DNA of 64,000 nucleotides from Synechococcus sp. C9 (GCF_022984075.1 NZ_JALAAD010000001.1:2026455-2090454), one strand, 5' to 3'. Counted from the first letter of the stretch, positions 19,121 to 29,981 are shown. The notes: generated by a model not told the origin, from the letters alone. Translations and numbers: made by a program.

Positions 19121-21124
19121 TCACCCCACCATCTGCGCCAATTTAGCCCGATACTCCGCCACCGTCAAGAGTTGCCATCCCCCCCCGCCGGTGAGTTCCA
19201 AGACCTTTTGATGATAATCCACCAAGGTCGGTCGGTGCCCCACGCTTAAATAGACCACCGCCGTATGTTGCAATTCCTGATACAAATGCCGTTCATTGGT
19301 CACATCCAAAGCACTGGTCGCCTCATCTAAAATGGCGTAACGGGGTTGGGTTAAAAAGATGCGGGCAAATGCCAACCGTTGCTGTTCCCCCAGGGATAAA
19401 ACCATAGACCAATCCAGAATTTCATCCCAATTAAAACGGTCTGTTAAATAGGCTAAATTCACCCGCTCTAATACCTTTGCCAGTTGCTCATTGCTAATGG
19501 TTTCATCATTTTTGGGATAAAGTAATTGCTCCCGTAATGTTCCCAATAACATATAGGGTCGCTGGGGCAGAAAGAGCATTTCGCTAATATCCGGGCGGAC
19601 AACAATACCACTACCATTTGTCCACAAACCTGCCACCGCCCGCAGAATCGAACTTTTGCCTGCCCCACTCGCCCCCACAATCAACAACCGTTCATCCGGG
19701 GCTAAATTCACCGTCAAATCCCGCACCAACTCCTGCTCCGAATTAGGCGTGAATAACGTCATTCTTTGGATGCTCAATTGCTGGGCAGTTTGGATTTGAA
19801 TTTGCTGTTCCGGGTGCTTTACTGGTAAGCCCTGTCGGGACAACACTTCCTCAAACGCCCCCAAGCGATTCACCCCAGCGGCAAAACTGGAAATTTGTTG
19901 AATCTGATTGGTCACCAACGACAATGCCCCCAACACCTGACTAAAGGCAATATACGCCTGGGTGATTGTCCCCAAATCCGTCTGCCCCGAAAAATACAAA
20001 GGAGCCACAATCACATAGGGAACCACCCGGGTAAAATAGTTATATCCATACTGAAATAAATCAATCAACGCCTGCCAAATAATCAACAGATTAAAGTTGT
20101 CAACAACCCGACCAAAACGGCGACCGACCTGCCGCAATTCCTGGGGTTCTCCCCGATAAAAAGCGATGGATTCCGCATTATCTCGCACATGCACGAGACC
20201 ATAACGAAAATCAGCTTCCAACCGTAATTGGTCGTAATTAATTTTGATCAAGCGGCGACCCGCCACCAGGGCAATCACCGTACCCAAGGTGGCATACACC
20301 AACAGCCCATAGGTCAAAGGTTTAGAAATCGTATAGAGAATGGCTGTAAATGAAATCAGCGTTAATATTGTATCCAAAACATCCAACAAAAATGATAACG
20401 TCACCGAAGTAAACGAACGAATATCCTCGGTAATCCGTTGGTCAGGATTGTCAATTTCCGTATGGGAAGAATTGGAATCTAATTCATAATAAGAACGATC
20501 CTTAAAGTAGTCATTCAAAAAACTCTTGGTCAACCATTCTCGCCAGTAAAGCCCCAGCTTCAAACGGGTAAAACGATAGCCTACTAGAATGGGAATTGCG
20601 GCAATAATCAAGCCCCCATAGAGGGTTAAATTCAGCCAAAATGTGGGCTGGTCTTTTTGCCCCAAAGCCGTATCAATAAACCGGAAAATATAACTCAAGG
20701 AGACGTTGGCACCATTGACCGCAAAGGAGAGAAATAAAAGCAATCCCAGCAAACTCCATTGTTTCCAACGGGGTGCCACCGCCCGCCGGGTCAGCCCAAA
20801 CGCCAGGGCACTTAGAACCAATCCTCCCACTGCCCAAAAAATTGCCGGTGAAGCGACTAAGGCTTTGACCTGTTTCACCAAACCACCAGCATATTTATTC
20901 ACAAAATTAGGTGCCAAGGATTCCCCCAACAGGGTACCCCCCACCACCACAAAAAAGGCAACGCACACCACCGCCACCAATAACACCACAAGCAGGGCAG
21001 TAAACACCCAAAAATTCAACCGATTTTCCTGGGGATAAAAATAGGGTTGGGCAATCTTGGTAAACCGGCGCCATAACTGGCGGTCAAAGTTAAATTGGGG
21101 CGTTGCAGGTACACCACTGGTCAC
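19121..21124 (-). CDS. ABC transporter of the SbmA/BacA-YddA (ABCD-like) type, fused ATPase
   Basis: 667 residues. The N-terminal membrane domain (~30-400) includes the ABC_membrane_2/SbmA-like signature YWREWLTKSFLNDYF with DNPDQRITEDI. The ATPase domain has Walker A GASGAGKSSIL, signature LSLGEQQRLAFAR, Walker B YAILDEATSALD, and a switch His in SVGHR. Relatives move hydrophobic cofactors, fatty acyl groups, peptides or cobalamin; the substrate here is unknown. It lies convergent to the split ORF and divergent from the kinase gene. Confidence 0.9.
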   Translation of the reverse strand: MTSGVPATPQFNFDRQLWRRFTKIAQPYFYPQENRLNFWVFTALLVVLLVAVVCVAFFVVVGGTLLGESLAPNFVNKYAGGLVKQVKALVASPAIFWAVGGLVLSALAFGLTRRAVAPRWKQWSLLGLLLFLSFAVNGANVSLSYIFRFIDTALGQKDQPTFWLNLTLYGGLIIAAIPILVGYRFTRLKLGLYWREWLTKSFLNDYFKDRSYYELDSNSSHTEIDNPDQRITEDIRSFTSVTLSFLLDVLDTILTLISFTAILYTISKPLTYGLLVYATLGTVIALVAGRRLIKINYDQLRLEADFRYGLVHVRDNAESIAFYRGEPQELRQVGRRFGRVVDNFNLLIIWQALIDLFQYGYNYFTRVVPYVIVAPLYFSGQTDLGTITQAYIAFSQVLGALSLVTNQIQQISSFAAGVNRLGAFEEVLSRQGLPVKHPEQQIQIQTAQQLSIQRMTLFTPNSEQELVRDLTVNLAPDERLLIVGASGAGKSSILRAVAGLWTNGSGIVVRPDISEMLFLPQRPYMLLGTLREQLLYPKNDETISNEQLAKVLERVNLAYLTDRFNWDEILDWSMVLSLGEQQRLAFARIFLTQPRYAILDEATSALDVTNERHLYQELQHTAVVYLSVGHRPTLVDYHQKVLELTGGGGWQLLTVAEYRAKLAQMVG

Positions 21125-21266
21125 GGCAATTGATCCACACCAACGAAAGGAATCCCGTTGAGTATAGCGTAAAATAAGGTATCTCCAAACTGCCTGGGCG
21201 TTTAGAAGCCACCCTATCTTTGGTTAACATAAGGTAAAATCACCCCCAGCCTGACCCTCGCCGACC

Positions 21267-23201
21267 ATGAGCTATTGCCTCAACCCCGACTGCCCCCGAC
21301 CTGGGCAAAATCCCCCAGAGGCTTTGGCTTGTCAAGCCTGTGGCAGTGGTTTAGTATTACAAAATCGGTACAGACCCCTGCGACCTTTGGGACAGGGGGG
21401 CTTTGGGCGCACCTTTTTGGCGGTGGATGAGGACAAACCCTCCAAACCCAAGTGCGTGGTCAAGCAGTTTTTGCCGATGGAAATGGATGCCCAGTCCTAT
21501 GCCAAGGCTTCGGAACTCTTCCAGCGGGAGGCACTGCGGTTGGATGAACTGGGGCACCATGAGCAAATTCCCAAGCTGTATGCCTACTTTGAGCAGGAAC
21601 AACGGCAGTACATTATCCAGGAATTTATTGATGGGAACAATTTGGCGCGGGAGTTGCAACTGTACGGTCCATACAACGAGGCGAAGGCACTGCAATTGCT
21701 CCGGGATTTGGTGCCGGTTTTGGAATTTGTGCACAACCATCATGTGATCCACCGGGATGTGAAACCGGAAAATGTGATCCGCAGTGGGGTGAATGGCAAG
21801 CTCTATTTGGTGGACTTTGGGGCGGCTAAGTTTGCCCCGAGTACCTCCATGTCCAATTTACGCACGATTATCAGCAGTGCCGGGTTTACCGCCCCGGAAC
21901 AGATGGTGGGCAAGGCGGAATTTGTCAGTGATTTGTACAGCTTGGGGGTGACCTGTGTGCATCTGATGACCGGTCGTCCGCCCCTGGAACTTTACGATAT
22001 GTCCCAGGATGGCTGGGTCTGGCAGGACTACGTGGCAGAGCCGGTGAGTCCAGGGTTGGCGCAGATTTTGAACCGCTTGTTGGAACGGGCGACCCGCAAA
22101 CGCTACCAATCGGCAACCGAGGTGCGCCAGGATTTGGAAGCCCTCAACCAGGGCAGTCGCCTGGGAACCCCTTCCCGATTACAGCCAGCGAGCGCACCGA
22201 CTCCTTCTAAGTTGGTTTTGAATTTTCCCCAACGGCAAAAAAATACCACTGCCAGCCAAGTCAGAACGCCCACCTGGGAATGTGTGTGTACCCTGGGACC
22301 CTACAGCAACTGGATTACGGCGGTGGCGAGTGTGGAAGCCTTGGGCGGGGGAACTCTGATTGCGGCGGCGGGAAAAGATGGGATTTTGCGGGTCTGGCAG
22401 TTGAGCGGGCAGGAGCATTTGACCGTCACCACCCTCTGGTCCCACACCTACACGGCACCGATCATGGCGTTGCAATTCACCCCGGATGGGCAGTCCGTGG
22501 TCGCTGGGTGTGAAGACCGCACCCTGCGGCTCTGGGATGTGAGCAAAGGAAAAATTACCCAAACCCTGGGGGGGATGTTTGCCAAACACAGCAGTCCCAT
22601 CTGTGCGATTGCCGTCAGCCCCAACGGGCGGTTGGTGGCGAGTGGGAGCGAGGATAAAACCATTCGGATTTGGGAATTGGGGAGCGGCAAATGTCTGTGT
22701 ACCCTCACCGGGCATAGCAGTCATGTGCGGGGGTTGAGTTTTACCCCGGATGGGTTTTTGTTGGTCAGTGGCGGCTGGGACAATACCTTGGTGATTTGGG
22801 AAGCGGGGAATGGGCGTTCCCTGCGGACGATTGCCGAGCCGTTTCGGTTTGGGGACAATGGCTTCAATGCGGTGGTGGTCAGCCCCGATAGCCAGTGGAT
22901 CGCCACCGGCAATGAAAACCGCTTGATTCACCTGTGGGATTTTAACAAAGGGGAGCGGGTGCATTCCTTCCCGGAGCAAAAAACCGCCGTGAGTGCCCTC
23001 GCCTTTGCGCCCCGGGGCAACATTTTGGTCAGCGGCAACCAGGATGGTTTGATCCAGACCTGGGATATGGTACTGCGCCAACAGCGGGATACCCTCAAGG
23101 GGCACAGCAAGCAGGTCACCAGTTTAGCCTTCACCCCCGATGGCAACTTTCTCATTTCTGGGAGCCGGGACAATTCGATTCGGATTTGGCGACACCCATG
23201 A
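21267..23201 (+). CDS. Ser/Thr protein kinase with N-terminal zinc ribbon and C-terminal WD40 repeats
   Basis: 644 residues in three parts. A Cys4 ribbon ([10 protein letters not shown]...CQACGSG) occupies ~1-30. A Hanks-type kinase (~33-300) has the glycine loop [15 protein letters not shown] (ATP lysine), HRDVKPEN and DFGAAK. WD40 repeats from ~335 to the end (six or seven) carry repeated GH-x-WD-type ends such as LRLWDV, IRIWEL and IRIWRH. This architecture is common in filamentous and other cyanobacteria for scaffolded signalling. The stop overlaps cofH by ATGA. Confidence 0.95.
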   Translation: MSYCLNPDCPRPGQNPPEALACQACGSGLVLQNRYRPLRPLGQGGFGRTFLAVDEDKPSKPKCVVKQFLPMEMDAQSYAKASELFQREALRLDELGHHEQIPKLYAYFEQEQRQYIIQEFIDGNNLARELQLYGPYNEAKALQLLRDLVPVLEFVHNHHVIHRDVKPENVIRSGVNGKLYLVDFGAAKFAPSTSMSNLRTIISSAGFTAPEQMVGKAEFVSDLYSLGVTCVHLMTGRPPLELYDMSQDGWVWQDYVAEPVSPGLAQILNRLLERATRKRYQSATEVRQDLEALNQGSRLGTPSRLQPASAPTPSKLVLNFPQRQKNTTASQVRTPTWECVCTLGPYSNWITAVASVEALGGGTLIAAAGKDGILRVWQLSGQEHLTVTTLWSHTYTAPIMALQFTPDGQSVVAGCEDRTLRLWDVSKGKITQTLGGMFAKHSSPICAIAVSPNGRLVASGSEDKTIRIWELGSGKCLCTLTGHSSHVRGLSFTPDGFLLVSGGWDNTLVIWEAGNGRSLRTIAEPFRFGDNGFNAVVVSPDSQWIATGNENRLIHLWDFNKGERVHSFPEQKTAVSALAFAPRGNILVSGNQDGLIQTWDMVLRQQRDTLKGHSKQVTSLAFTPDGNFLISGSRDNSIRIWRHP

Positions 23202-24325
23202 TCCTGGGAATTTTAGACCGTGCCGTTGCGGGAAACAGCATCACCCCGGCGGAAGGGTACCTGCTTTTAACCGAACCCTACCCACAGGCATGGCTCCAGC
23301 AGGCTGCCGATGAACTGCGCCGCACCTTGGTGGGGGAGCCGGTCAGCTATGTGGTCAACCGGAATGTGAATTTCACCAATATCTGTGAACAACACTGCGG
23401 GTTCTGTGCCTTTCGCCGGGATGGGGGGCAACCGGGGAGTTTTTGGTTGACGATGGCACAGGTGACGGCTAAAGTCCGGGAGGCGGTGACCCAAGGGGCA
23501 ACGGAAATCTGCCTGCAAGGGGGACTTAATCCCCACGCCCAACGCCAGGGCAGTACCCTTGCCTACTATCGGGAGTTGGTGACGGCGATCAAAACCACCG
23601 CCCCTGGGATCCATCTCCACGCCTTTTCCCCCCAGGAAATCCAATTCATCAGCCGCCAGGATGGGATCAGTATTGCTCATGTACTTAAATCACTCCAGGA
23701 GGCGGGGGTGGACTCCCTACCCGGTACGGCGGCGGAAGTGCTGGACGACCGGGTACGGCGGGTGATTTGCCCGGAAAAAATTGACACCGCCACCTGGCTG
23801 GGGATTGTCACCCAAGCCCACCAGATGGGAATTCCCACCACCAGTACCATGCTCTGCGGTCATGTGGAAACCCCTGCCCAGCAAATTCAGCACTTGCACC
23901 ACCTGCGGGAACTGCAACAACGCACGGGTGGGTTGACCGAATTTATCCTGCTCCCGTTTGTGGGGGCACAGGCACCAGCGATGCTCCGGCGACGGGTGGG
24001 GCGACTGCAACCGGACATGACAGCCACCTTGCGGTTAACGGCGGTGGCACGGCTCTTTTTGGGGCGGTGGGTCAAGCATCATCAGCCCAGTTGGGTGAAA
24101 TTGGGGCTAGGGGGGGCGGTGCAGGCTTTACAATGGGGTTGTGATGACATTGGCGGTACATTGATGGAAGAGCATATTACCACGATGGCGGGGGCACAAG
24201 GGGGCACAAGCAAAACGGTTGCGGAACTCCAGGCGGCGATTGCCAGTATTGGTCGTCCCCATTGGCAACGCACCACCCTGTACCAGCCTTGTCAGCCGGC
24301 GCCAGAACTGGTAACGTATGGCTAA
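23198..24325 (+). CDS. cofH: FO synthase subunit 2 (radical SAM), deazaflavin synthesis
   Basis: 375 residues from the ATG at 23198, which overlaps the kinase stop; a TTG four codons earlier is less likely. The radical SAM cluster motif is [10 protein letters not shown] (CxxxCxxC). It joins a tyrosine-derived fragment to 5-amino-6-ribitylaminouracil; CofG then closes the ring to give FO (8-HDF), the antenna chromophore of some photolyases. Segments such as HAFSPQEI and [16 protein letters not shown] are CofH-like. CofG is not in this window. It is followed 19 bp later by alr. Confidence 0.93.
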   Translation: MILGILDRAVAGNSITPAEGYLLLTEPYPQAWLQQAADELRRTLVGEPVSYVVNRNVNFTNICEQHCGFCAFRRDGGQPGSFWLTMAQVTAKVREAVTQGATEICLQGGLNPHAQRQGSTLAYYRELVTAIKTTAPGIHLHAFSPQEIQFISRQDGISIAHVLKSLQEAGVDSLPGTAAEVLDDRVRRVICPEKIDTATWLGIVTQAHQMGIPTTSTMLCGHVETPAQQIQHLHHLRELQQRTGGLTEFILLPFVGAQAPAMLRRRVGRLQPDMTATLRLTAVARLFLGRWVKHHQPSWVKLGLGGAVQALQWGCDDIGGTLMEEHITTMAGAQGGTSKTVAELQAAIASIGRPHWQRTTLYQPCQPAPELVTYG

Positions 24326-24344
24326 TGTGTGAGCGAATGAACGG

Positions 24345-25529
24345 ATGTCTGGGGAATGCTTGCCTGATCCGCAGGCGAGGGCTTGGGTAGAGATTGACCC
24401 GGTGGCGTTGGCGCAAAATACCAGGGCAATTCGCAGTTATTTAGGGGCGCAGACCGAGTTACTGGCGGTGATCAAAGCCGATGCCTACGGGCACGGGGCG
24501 GTGGCAGTGGCGGAGGTGGTTTTGGCGCAGGGGGCGACCTGGTTGGGGGTGGCGACCCTGGGGGAGGCGATTCAACTGCGGCGGGCGGGGATTGGGGCAC
24601 CGATTTTGCTCCTGGGGGGGGTGGACACGGCGCAACAGGTGCAGGCGTTGCTCTACTGGCGGGTGGAACCGACCCTGGCGACCTGGGAACACCTGCGGCT
24701 ATTTACCCAAGTGGCGCAAACGGCAGGCACGATTTTGCCGGTGCATCTGGATGTGGATACGGGGATGTCCCGGTTTGGGGTACCTTGGCATGAAGCGATA
24801 CCGCTGATCCAAGCCGTGTGGCATAGCCCTGGCGTGCGTTTAGCGAGTCTTTATTCCCATTTGGCGACGGCGGATGACCCCGACCCCCAGGGGGTGTATT
24901 TACAACAGCAACGGTTTCGCCAGGTACTCCAGGAGGTGCAACGGCTGGGCATTCCCTGTCCCAAAGTGCATCTTGCCAATTCCGCCGGAATGCTTTTGGA
25001 TAGACATCTGCATTACGATATGGTGCGGGTGGGCTTGGCTCTGTACGGGTATGCACCAGCGCCACACCTGGAGGGGATTCTGCCTCTGCACCCGGTGATG
25101 GGGGTACGGGCACGGATTACCCAAATCAAGGAAATTGCGCCGGGGACGGGGGTGAGCTATGGGCATCGGTTTGTGGCGACGCAACCCATGCGTTTGGCGA
25201 CGGTGGGCATCGGTTATGCGGACGGGGTGCCCCGGGGGTTATCCAATCGGATGACGGCTTTGGTGAGGGGGCGTCGGGTGCGGCAAGTGGGCATGATCAC
25301 GATGGATCAACTGATGTTGGATGTGACGGCGGTGCCAGAGGTGCAGGTGGGGCAAATCGTCACCCTAATTGGGCGGGAGGGCAATCACCAAATCACGGCG
25401 CAGGATTGGGCAAACGATTTAGACACTATCACCTGGGAAATTTTGTGTGGCTTTAAGCACCGTTTACCCCGGATATTGAGTGCATCCCCAGTCCCGGTCA
25501 GTCTTGGGGCAATTGCATCGGAATCGTGA
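24345..25529 (+). CDS. alr: alanine racemase
   Basis: 394 residues, normal length. The PLP lysine lies in LLAVIKADAYGHGA near residue 45. The second catalytic base is the tyrosine in ISYGH-like VSYGHRFVAT, and the fold is a TIM barrel plus a C-terminal beta domain. It makes D-alanine for peptidoglycan in the cytosol. It follows cofH by 19 bp and is probably co-transcribed. Confidence 0.96.
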   Translation: MSGECLPDPQARAWVEIDPVALAQNTRAIRSYLGAQTELLAVIKADAYGHGAVAVAEVVLAQGATWLGVATLGEAIQLRRAGIGAPILLLGGVDTAQQVQALLYWRVEPTLATWEHLRLFTQVAQTAGTILPVHLDVDTGMSRFGVPWHEAIPLIQAVWHSPGVRLASLYSHLATADDPDPQGVYLQQQRFRQVLQEVQRLGIPCPKVHLANSAGMLLDRHLHYDMVRVGLALYGYAPAPHLEGILPLHPVMGVRARITQIKEIAPGTGVSYGHRFVATQPMRLATVGIGYADGVPRGLSNRMTALVRGRRVRQVGMITMDQLMLDVTAVPEVQVGQIVTLIGREGNHQITAQDWANDLDTITWEILCGFKHRLPRILSASPVPVSLGAIASES

Positions 25530-25732
25530 GCGAAAATTTTGTGCTTATAGCAATTTCAAACAGGTTTGCGACATTCGCTTTTACTTAAAAAAACCTTTCT
25601 CAGAAGGGGATAAAGGGATTACAAATGCTCATAGCGTAGCGTGGTGAAGCCATCAAAGTATTGCACTTGCTTCTGAAATTATCCCTAATGGTGACTAAAT
25701 TGTTAGCAAAACTGAGATGACCTATGTGGAAA

Positions 25733-25844
25733 GGTATAGCTAAGCATACAAAGGTTGACATGATATGGGTCGCTGGGCGTAGCCCCACATTGGTTCCCCA
25801 GAATCTTAAGGCGACAACCTTAACCTACCTAGCTATAGAATACC
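25733..25844. repeat. imperfect 112-bp palindrome
   Basis: Outer arms GGTATAGCTAAG and the complement of TAGCTATAGAATACC, inner arms AAGGTTGAC and GACAACCTT, with a small GGG/CCC hairpin at the centre. It could be a MITE or a structured RNA; no second copy is seen here. Confidence 0.4.
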
Positions 25845-25898
25845 AGGCTAAGTCCTTATCCTGCTACTTTTTATCGTAAGATTTTTTGTAGTTTTATC

Positions 25899-25998
25899 AG
25901 GGCACTTCTATAAATTCAAAGTTAGCGGTCGCAAGCGCCCTTGGTTCTGGGTAATAGGGGCATTCCCACGATGGGATTGATGATTGGTTCAAATAAAG
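25899..25998 (+). repeat. MITE-like repeat family 2, copy at 25.9 kb
   Basis: Starts AGGGCACTTCTATAAATTC, then CAAAGTTAGCGGTCGCAAGC, and ends GATTGGTTCAAATAAA. Nearly the same sequence recurs at 62887-62993. The right terminal repeat is lost in this copy. Confidence 0.65.
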
Positions 25999-26007
25999 CA
26001 GTACCGT

Positions 26008-27282
26008 CTATGCTTTGACACTCTTTACCAGTCCTTCCACCCACGCCAGTTGCTTGGGCAGGCACACGGTTTTGAGGTCATAGTTCGCCTGAGCAAAGGC
26101 TCGTGCGTTCACCCCCAACCGTTGTCGTTCCGCCGGGTCGCCGAGGAGGGTGCAGACCTCATTGGCTAGCCCAGCCACATCGAAGAAATCAACCAGCCGC
26201 CCCGTTTCCCCGTGATGGATGGCTTCGTGGAGGGGTGGGGTGTCACTGGCAACGATGGCACAGCCCGCACTCATGGCTTCCAGCAGGCTCCAACTCAAGA
26301 CAAATGGATAGGTGAGATAGACGTGCACGGTGGAAAGTTGCAAAAGCGGTATGAAGTACTTATAGGGCACTTTACCTAGAAAATGTACCCGTGCCCAATC
26401 AGCCGCTGGGATTTGCGGTTGGACTTCATCGCAAAAAATCTGCCGCCAGGGGCGTTGCCCGTAGCGTTGGGGGTCAGGGGGGGCACCATAGCTCACTTCA
26501 CTGCCGCCCACGATCAGCACCCGGGCGTTGGGGCGACGGCGGAGGATTTCTGGCAATGCCCGCATAAAGATGTGGTAACCCCGGTAAGGCTCCAGGTTGC
26601 GGTTGACGAAGGTGATCACCTCATCCTGGCGGGTGAGCGTGAACTGCTGATTGCCCTGGGTGGAAAGGGTGAGGGAGACCTGCGGGTTAGGGGCAACCGC
26701 TTCGGTGTCAATGCCGTCGTGGACTACGGTGATCCTCGAGCGAAAGGGTTCAGGAAACGTGCTGGCCTGCCAGTGGGTAGGGGAGATGCCTGCATCAGCA
26801 ATCTCGAAGTGCAACAGGTTGTTCAGGTTTTTCAGGTGTACCCGACAGGCATCGCCGACGTCATAGTTGCTAAACTCCGGGTCAAAGCCCGCATCGGCTC
26901 CCTGCACGTGGTAGAAGAACTCGCAGTAGATGCCGAGTTTTGCCTGTGGCCACACCTCTTTGATAAACAGGCTCTCCCCCCAGCCAGGGTGGGCAATCAC
27001 CGCATCAGGCACAAAGCCCTGGGCTTTTAGTTTCAGGGCGGCACGAAAACAGGCTTCCCCACGGATCACCTTGGTTTCAAAGTCACTCACCCAGGGGTGT
27101 ACGCCGGGGGTAGTACCACGGTTTACCCCATAGGGAACGAGCTTGACCCCTTGCCACTGCTCAACCGCCACCTTCTGCATGGTCATGCCCACCACCGTAT
27201 GCCCCTGGGCGGCCACCGCCGGTGCCAGAAATTTGAACTGGCCCGGGAAGTTTTGGTGGACAAAAAGCAGGTTCATGTGCAT
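26008..27282 (-). CDS. glycosyltransferase, GT-B fold (GT4-like)
   Basis: 424 residues. A Rossmann start (MNLLFVHQNFPGQFKFLA) is followed by a donor domain with VVHDGIDTEAV, FVNRNLEPYRGYHIFMRALPEIL and the E-x7-E type segment SWSLLEAMSAGCAIVASDTPPLHE. It transfers a sugar from a nucleotide donor; the acceptor is unknown. An ATG two codons downstream (27276) is an alternative start. It follows a methyltransferase by 81 bp; both genes look somewhat GC-richer than their neighbours. Confidence 0.9.
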   Translation of the reverse strand: MHMNLLFVHQNFPGQFKFLAPAVAAQGHTVVGMTMQKVAVEQWQGVKLVPYGVNRGTTPGVHPWVSDFETKVIRGEACFRAALKLKAQGFVPDAVIAHPGWGESLFIKEVWPQAKLGIYCEFFYHVQGADAGFDPEFSNYDVGDACRVHLKNLNNLLHFEIADAGISPTHWQASTFPEPFRSRITVVHDGIDTEAVAPNPQVSLTLSTQGNQQFTLTRQDEVITFVNRNLEPYRGYHIFMRALPEILRRRPNARVLIVGGSEVSYGAPPDPQRYGQRPWRQIFCDEVQPQIPAADWARVHFLGKVPYKYFIPLLQLSTVHVYLTYPFVLSWSLLEAMSAGCAIVASDTPPLHEAIHHGETGRLVDFFDVAGLANEVCTLLGDPAERQRLGVNARAFAQANYDLKTVCLPKQLAWVEGLVKSVKA

Positions 27283-27363
27283 CCGTTCACAATACCCCCA
27301 TTTTCACCCGTCGTACCCGCTGTCGTAGTCCGAATGCCGTTATTTCTCCAGTGCGAGCAGGCA

Positions 27364-28041
27364 TCATGGACGAGCACCCGCCAGGGGCAGATGTTGAACC
27401 GCCAGCGCCCGCAGTGCCGTCTCCTCCATCGGGCTTTTGGTCGCCAGCGCCCAGAGGTCGTAGGAGGGGTGACCACGGCGGGTGGCCGCCACCTGAGCAA
27501 AACCGGCGGCGTACAGCGTGCCCGTGAGGACTTTTTGGGTGAACCCACAGCGGTGCGCCATATAGAGGTTGCCACGAGCTAACGCCGGACGGTAACCGTA
27601 GAGGATGTCCAGCGGCGCAATGGGGCCAACCGGGGCGGTGTAGGCTGGCTCGGTCAGCTTGTCTGCGGCCACCAGAGCACAGACACTCTGCAAATCGGGG
27701 CAGGTGATCACCGCAAAACCCTGGGGATTCAGGACACGCAGAAATTCTTTGAGTGCCACCGGTACCTCGTGCGGGTAGAGGTGCTCGATGTTGTGGCTAG
27801 AGAAAATTGAATCCACCGATTCGCTGGCCACCGCACTCATGTCGGTCATGGTGCCAACAATATCGGGTGATACCGCCGGGTCAATATCCAGCCGTAACTC
27901 ATGCCACTCTGGCGTGTTGAAGCCCCGAGTTGTCTGGTTTTTCCGTTTGGAGCCGCAGCCCACGTGTAACAAAATAGGCACTGTTTCATCCACACGATAA
28001 GGTCGAAATTGTCCCAGGTTGGGTCTGGATGGGTAGCACAT
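27364..28041 (-). CDS. class I SAM-dependent methyltransferase, surface-polysaccharide type
   Basis: 225 residues. Motif I LLHVGCGSKRKN is preceded by a short leader. LRLDIDP forms motif II, and DSIFSSHNIEHLYPHEVPVALKEFLRVL is the characteristic segment of methyltransferase_11/23-like enzymes often found with glycosyltransferases. Acceptor unknown. It precedes the glycosyltransferase in the same direction. Confidence 0.85.
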   Translation of the reverse strand: MCYPSRPNLGQFRPYRVDETVPILLHVGCGSKRKNQTTRGFNTPEWHELRLDIDPAVSPDIVGTMTDMSAVASESVDSIFSSHNIEHLYPHEVPVALKEFLRVLNPQGFAVITCPDLQSVCALVAADKLTEPAYTAPVGPIAPLDILYGYRPALARGNLYMAHRCGFTQKVLTGTLYAAGFAQVAATRRGHPSYDLWALATKSPMEETALRALAVQHLPLAGARP

Positions 28042-28385
28042 CTCGCCTGAGCATGACCTACCCGGATAATTTTTAGTCAGTCGGCAAAATCATATCATAC
28101 TGACACCGCCCATCTCAAAAAATGATCTAAAAATCCCGCTATCTCTAGCGTTATAGGGGAATTGCCGGTACACTAAAAAGGTACTTTTGCTTAAATCACC
28201 CATGTCTCGCCAACCAACCGTGCTTTGGGCAGTGTAAATATGGTTCATTGTGCAAAATTTTCGGCAGGGCGGCACAAAAAATAAATATGGATAGATTCCT
28301 ATCCCAAGTTTTTTTTCGCCATCACCCCATGCCGCTGTTTGATGAGCGTTTTCCTCAAAAAAAAATTACCCAAAGGTGAGGCAGT
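28042..28385. other. 344-bp divergent intergenic region
   Basis: It separates the methyltransferase (minus) from the radical SAM gene (plus) and should hold both promoters. It is AT-rich with runs of T near 28305. I see no RNA gene, repeat copy or ORF that I can support. Confidence 0.5.
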
Positions 28386-29981
28386 ATGCGTGTTTTATTG
28401 ATTTATCCCCAATTTCCACCCAGTTTTTGGTCATTTGAAAATACCCTGAAGTTAATTAATCTCAAAGCCCAACTCCCCCCCTTGGGGATGCTGACGGTGG
28501 CGGCACTTCTGCCCCAAACCTGGGAATTTAAGCTGGTGGATCGCAACGTGCGGGAGGTGACCGCATCCGAATGGGACTGGGCGGAATTGGTGATCCTTTC
28601 GGCCATGATTGTGCAAAAAGAGGATTTTGCCAGACAAATTCAACGGGCCAAACAACGGGGCAAATTGGTGGCGGTGGGGGGGCCCTATGCTACGGCATTA
28701 CCCGCAGAAGCGCAGGCCGCAGGCGCCGATTTTTTGGTCTTAGATGAGGGGGAAATTACCCTGCCCATGCTGGTGAACGCCTTGGCACGGGGGGAAACCC
28801 AGGGTATTTTTCGGGCGAACGGGGAAAAACCAGCGGTGACGGAAACGCCGGTGCCTCGGTTTGATTTATTGCAGATGTCTGCCTATGCGGAAATGTCCGT
28901 GCAATTTTCCCGGGGTTGTCCCTTTCAATGCGAATTTTGCGACATTATCGTCCTCTATGGGCGCAAACCCCGCACCAAAACCCCGGCGCAATTATTAGCA
29001 GAATTGCAGTGTTTATATGACCTAGGGTGGCGCAAAAGTATTTTTGTAGTGGATGATAATTTCATTGGCAATAAACGCAACGTCAAACTCTTTTTACAGG
29101 CACTCAAACCCTGGTTAGAAGAACGGAATTATCCTTTCTCCTTTGGGACGGAAGCCTCGGTGAATTTAGCAGAAGACCAGGAGTTGATGGATTTGATGGT
29201 ATCCTGCAATTTTGGCACGGTCTTTTTAGGGATTGAAACCCCGGATGCGGACAGTTTAGAACGCACCCGCAAATTCCAAAATAATCGGGACCCATTGCGG
29301 GAATCAGTACTCACGATTGCCCGGTCAGGGTTACGCATTATGGCGGGTTTTATCATTGGTTTTGATGGGGAAAAAGCGGGGGCAGGGCAACGGATTGTGG
29401 AATTTGTTGAGGATACGGCGATTCCCACCGCAATGTTGAGTATGTTGCAGGCGTTACCGGATACAGCCCTATGGCATCGGCTGCAAAAAGAAGGGCGGTT
29501 ACTCAATGGTAAAGGGGATATTCACCAGGCGACTTTAATGAACTTTGTCCCCACCCGTCCCCTCGGGGAAGTCACCCGGGAATTTGTGGATGCTTTTTGG
29601 AATTTGTATGAACCCCAAGCGATGCTCAAACGCACGTATCAACATTATTTAATCCTTGGGAAAGCCCGTCGCCAACGCTATCAAAAACGGTCAAAATCCC
29701 AGGAAAAAGCACCCATCAATTGGGTCTATGTGCGGGCTTTATTGATTCTCTGTTGGCGGCAAGGGGTAAAGCGTTCCACTCGCTGGCAATTTTGGCTTTA
29801 TTTAGCGCATATTCTCTGGCAATATCCCCAGGTAGTAAGTAGTTACCTTTCCGTGTGTGCCCAGGCGGAACATTTCTTGGAATATCGGCAAATTGTGCGG
29901 CGCCATATCGAAATGCAATTAGAGGAAGTTTTAGCACCAAATGAAAATAACCCTATACCTGTACCAGTAACTTCTGGGTAG
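28386..29981 (+). CDS. B12-binding-domain radical SAM protein (DUF4070 type)
   Basis: 531 residues. The N-terminal ~1-140 is cobalamin-binding-like (MRVLLIYPQFPPSF ... VAVGGPYAT ... VLDEGEITLP) but lacks the classical DxHxxG. The radical SAM core has SRGCPFQCEFCDI (CxxxCxxC). The C-terminal DUF4070-like helical part runs from ~390. Relatives methylate unreactive carbons, for example hopanoids and other lipids or pigments; the product here is unknown. A GAGG-type ribosome site precedes the ATG. Confidence 0.9.
   Translation: MRVLLIYPQFPPSFWSFENTLKLINLKAQLPPLGMLTVAALLPQTWEFKLVDRNVREVTASEWDWAELVILSAMIVQKEDFARQIQRAKQRGKLVAVGGPYATALPAEAQAAGADFLVLDEGEITLPMLVNALARGETQGIFRANGEKPAVTETPVPRFDLLQMSAYAEMSVQFSRGCPFQCEFCDIIVLYGRKPRTKTPAQLLAELQCLYDLGWRKSIFVVDDNFIGNKRNVKLFLQALKPWLEERNYPFSFGTEASVNLAEDQELMDLMVSCNFGTVFLGIETPDADSLERTRKFQNNRDPLRESVLTIARSGLRIMAGFIIGFDGEKAGAGQRIVEFVEDTAIPTAMLSMLQALPDTALWHRLQKEGRLLNGKGDIHQATLMNFVPTRPLGEVTREFVDAFWNLYEPQAMLKRTYQHYLILGKARRQRYQKRSKSQEKAPINWVYVRALLILCWRQGVKRSTRWQFWLYLAHILWQYPQVVSSYLSVCAQAEHFLEYRQIVRRHIEMQLEEVLAPNENNPIPVPVTSG

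Larger units (their letters stand above)
25530..26007. other. 478-bp non-coding interval rich in repeats
   Basis: Between alr and the convergent glycosyltransferase there is no credible ORF. It contains a 112-bp imperfect palindrome (25733-25844) and a family 2 repeat (25899-25998). TATAGCAATTTC near 25546 is like one end of repeat family 1, so the interval is probably a stack of decayed small repeats. Confidence 0.6.
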
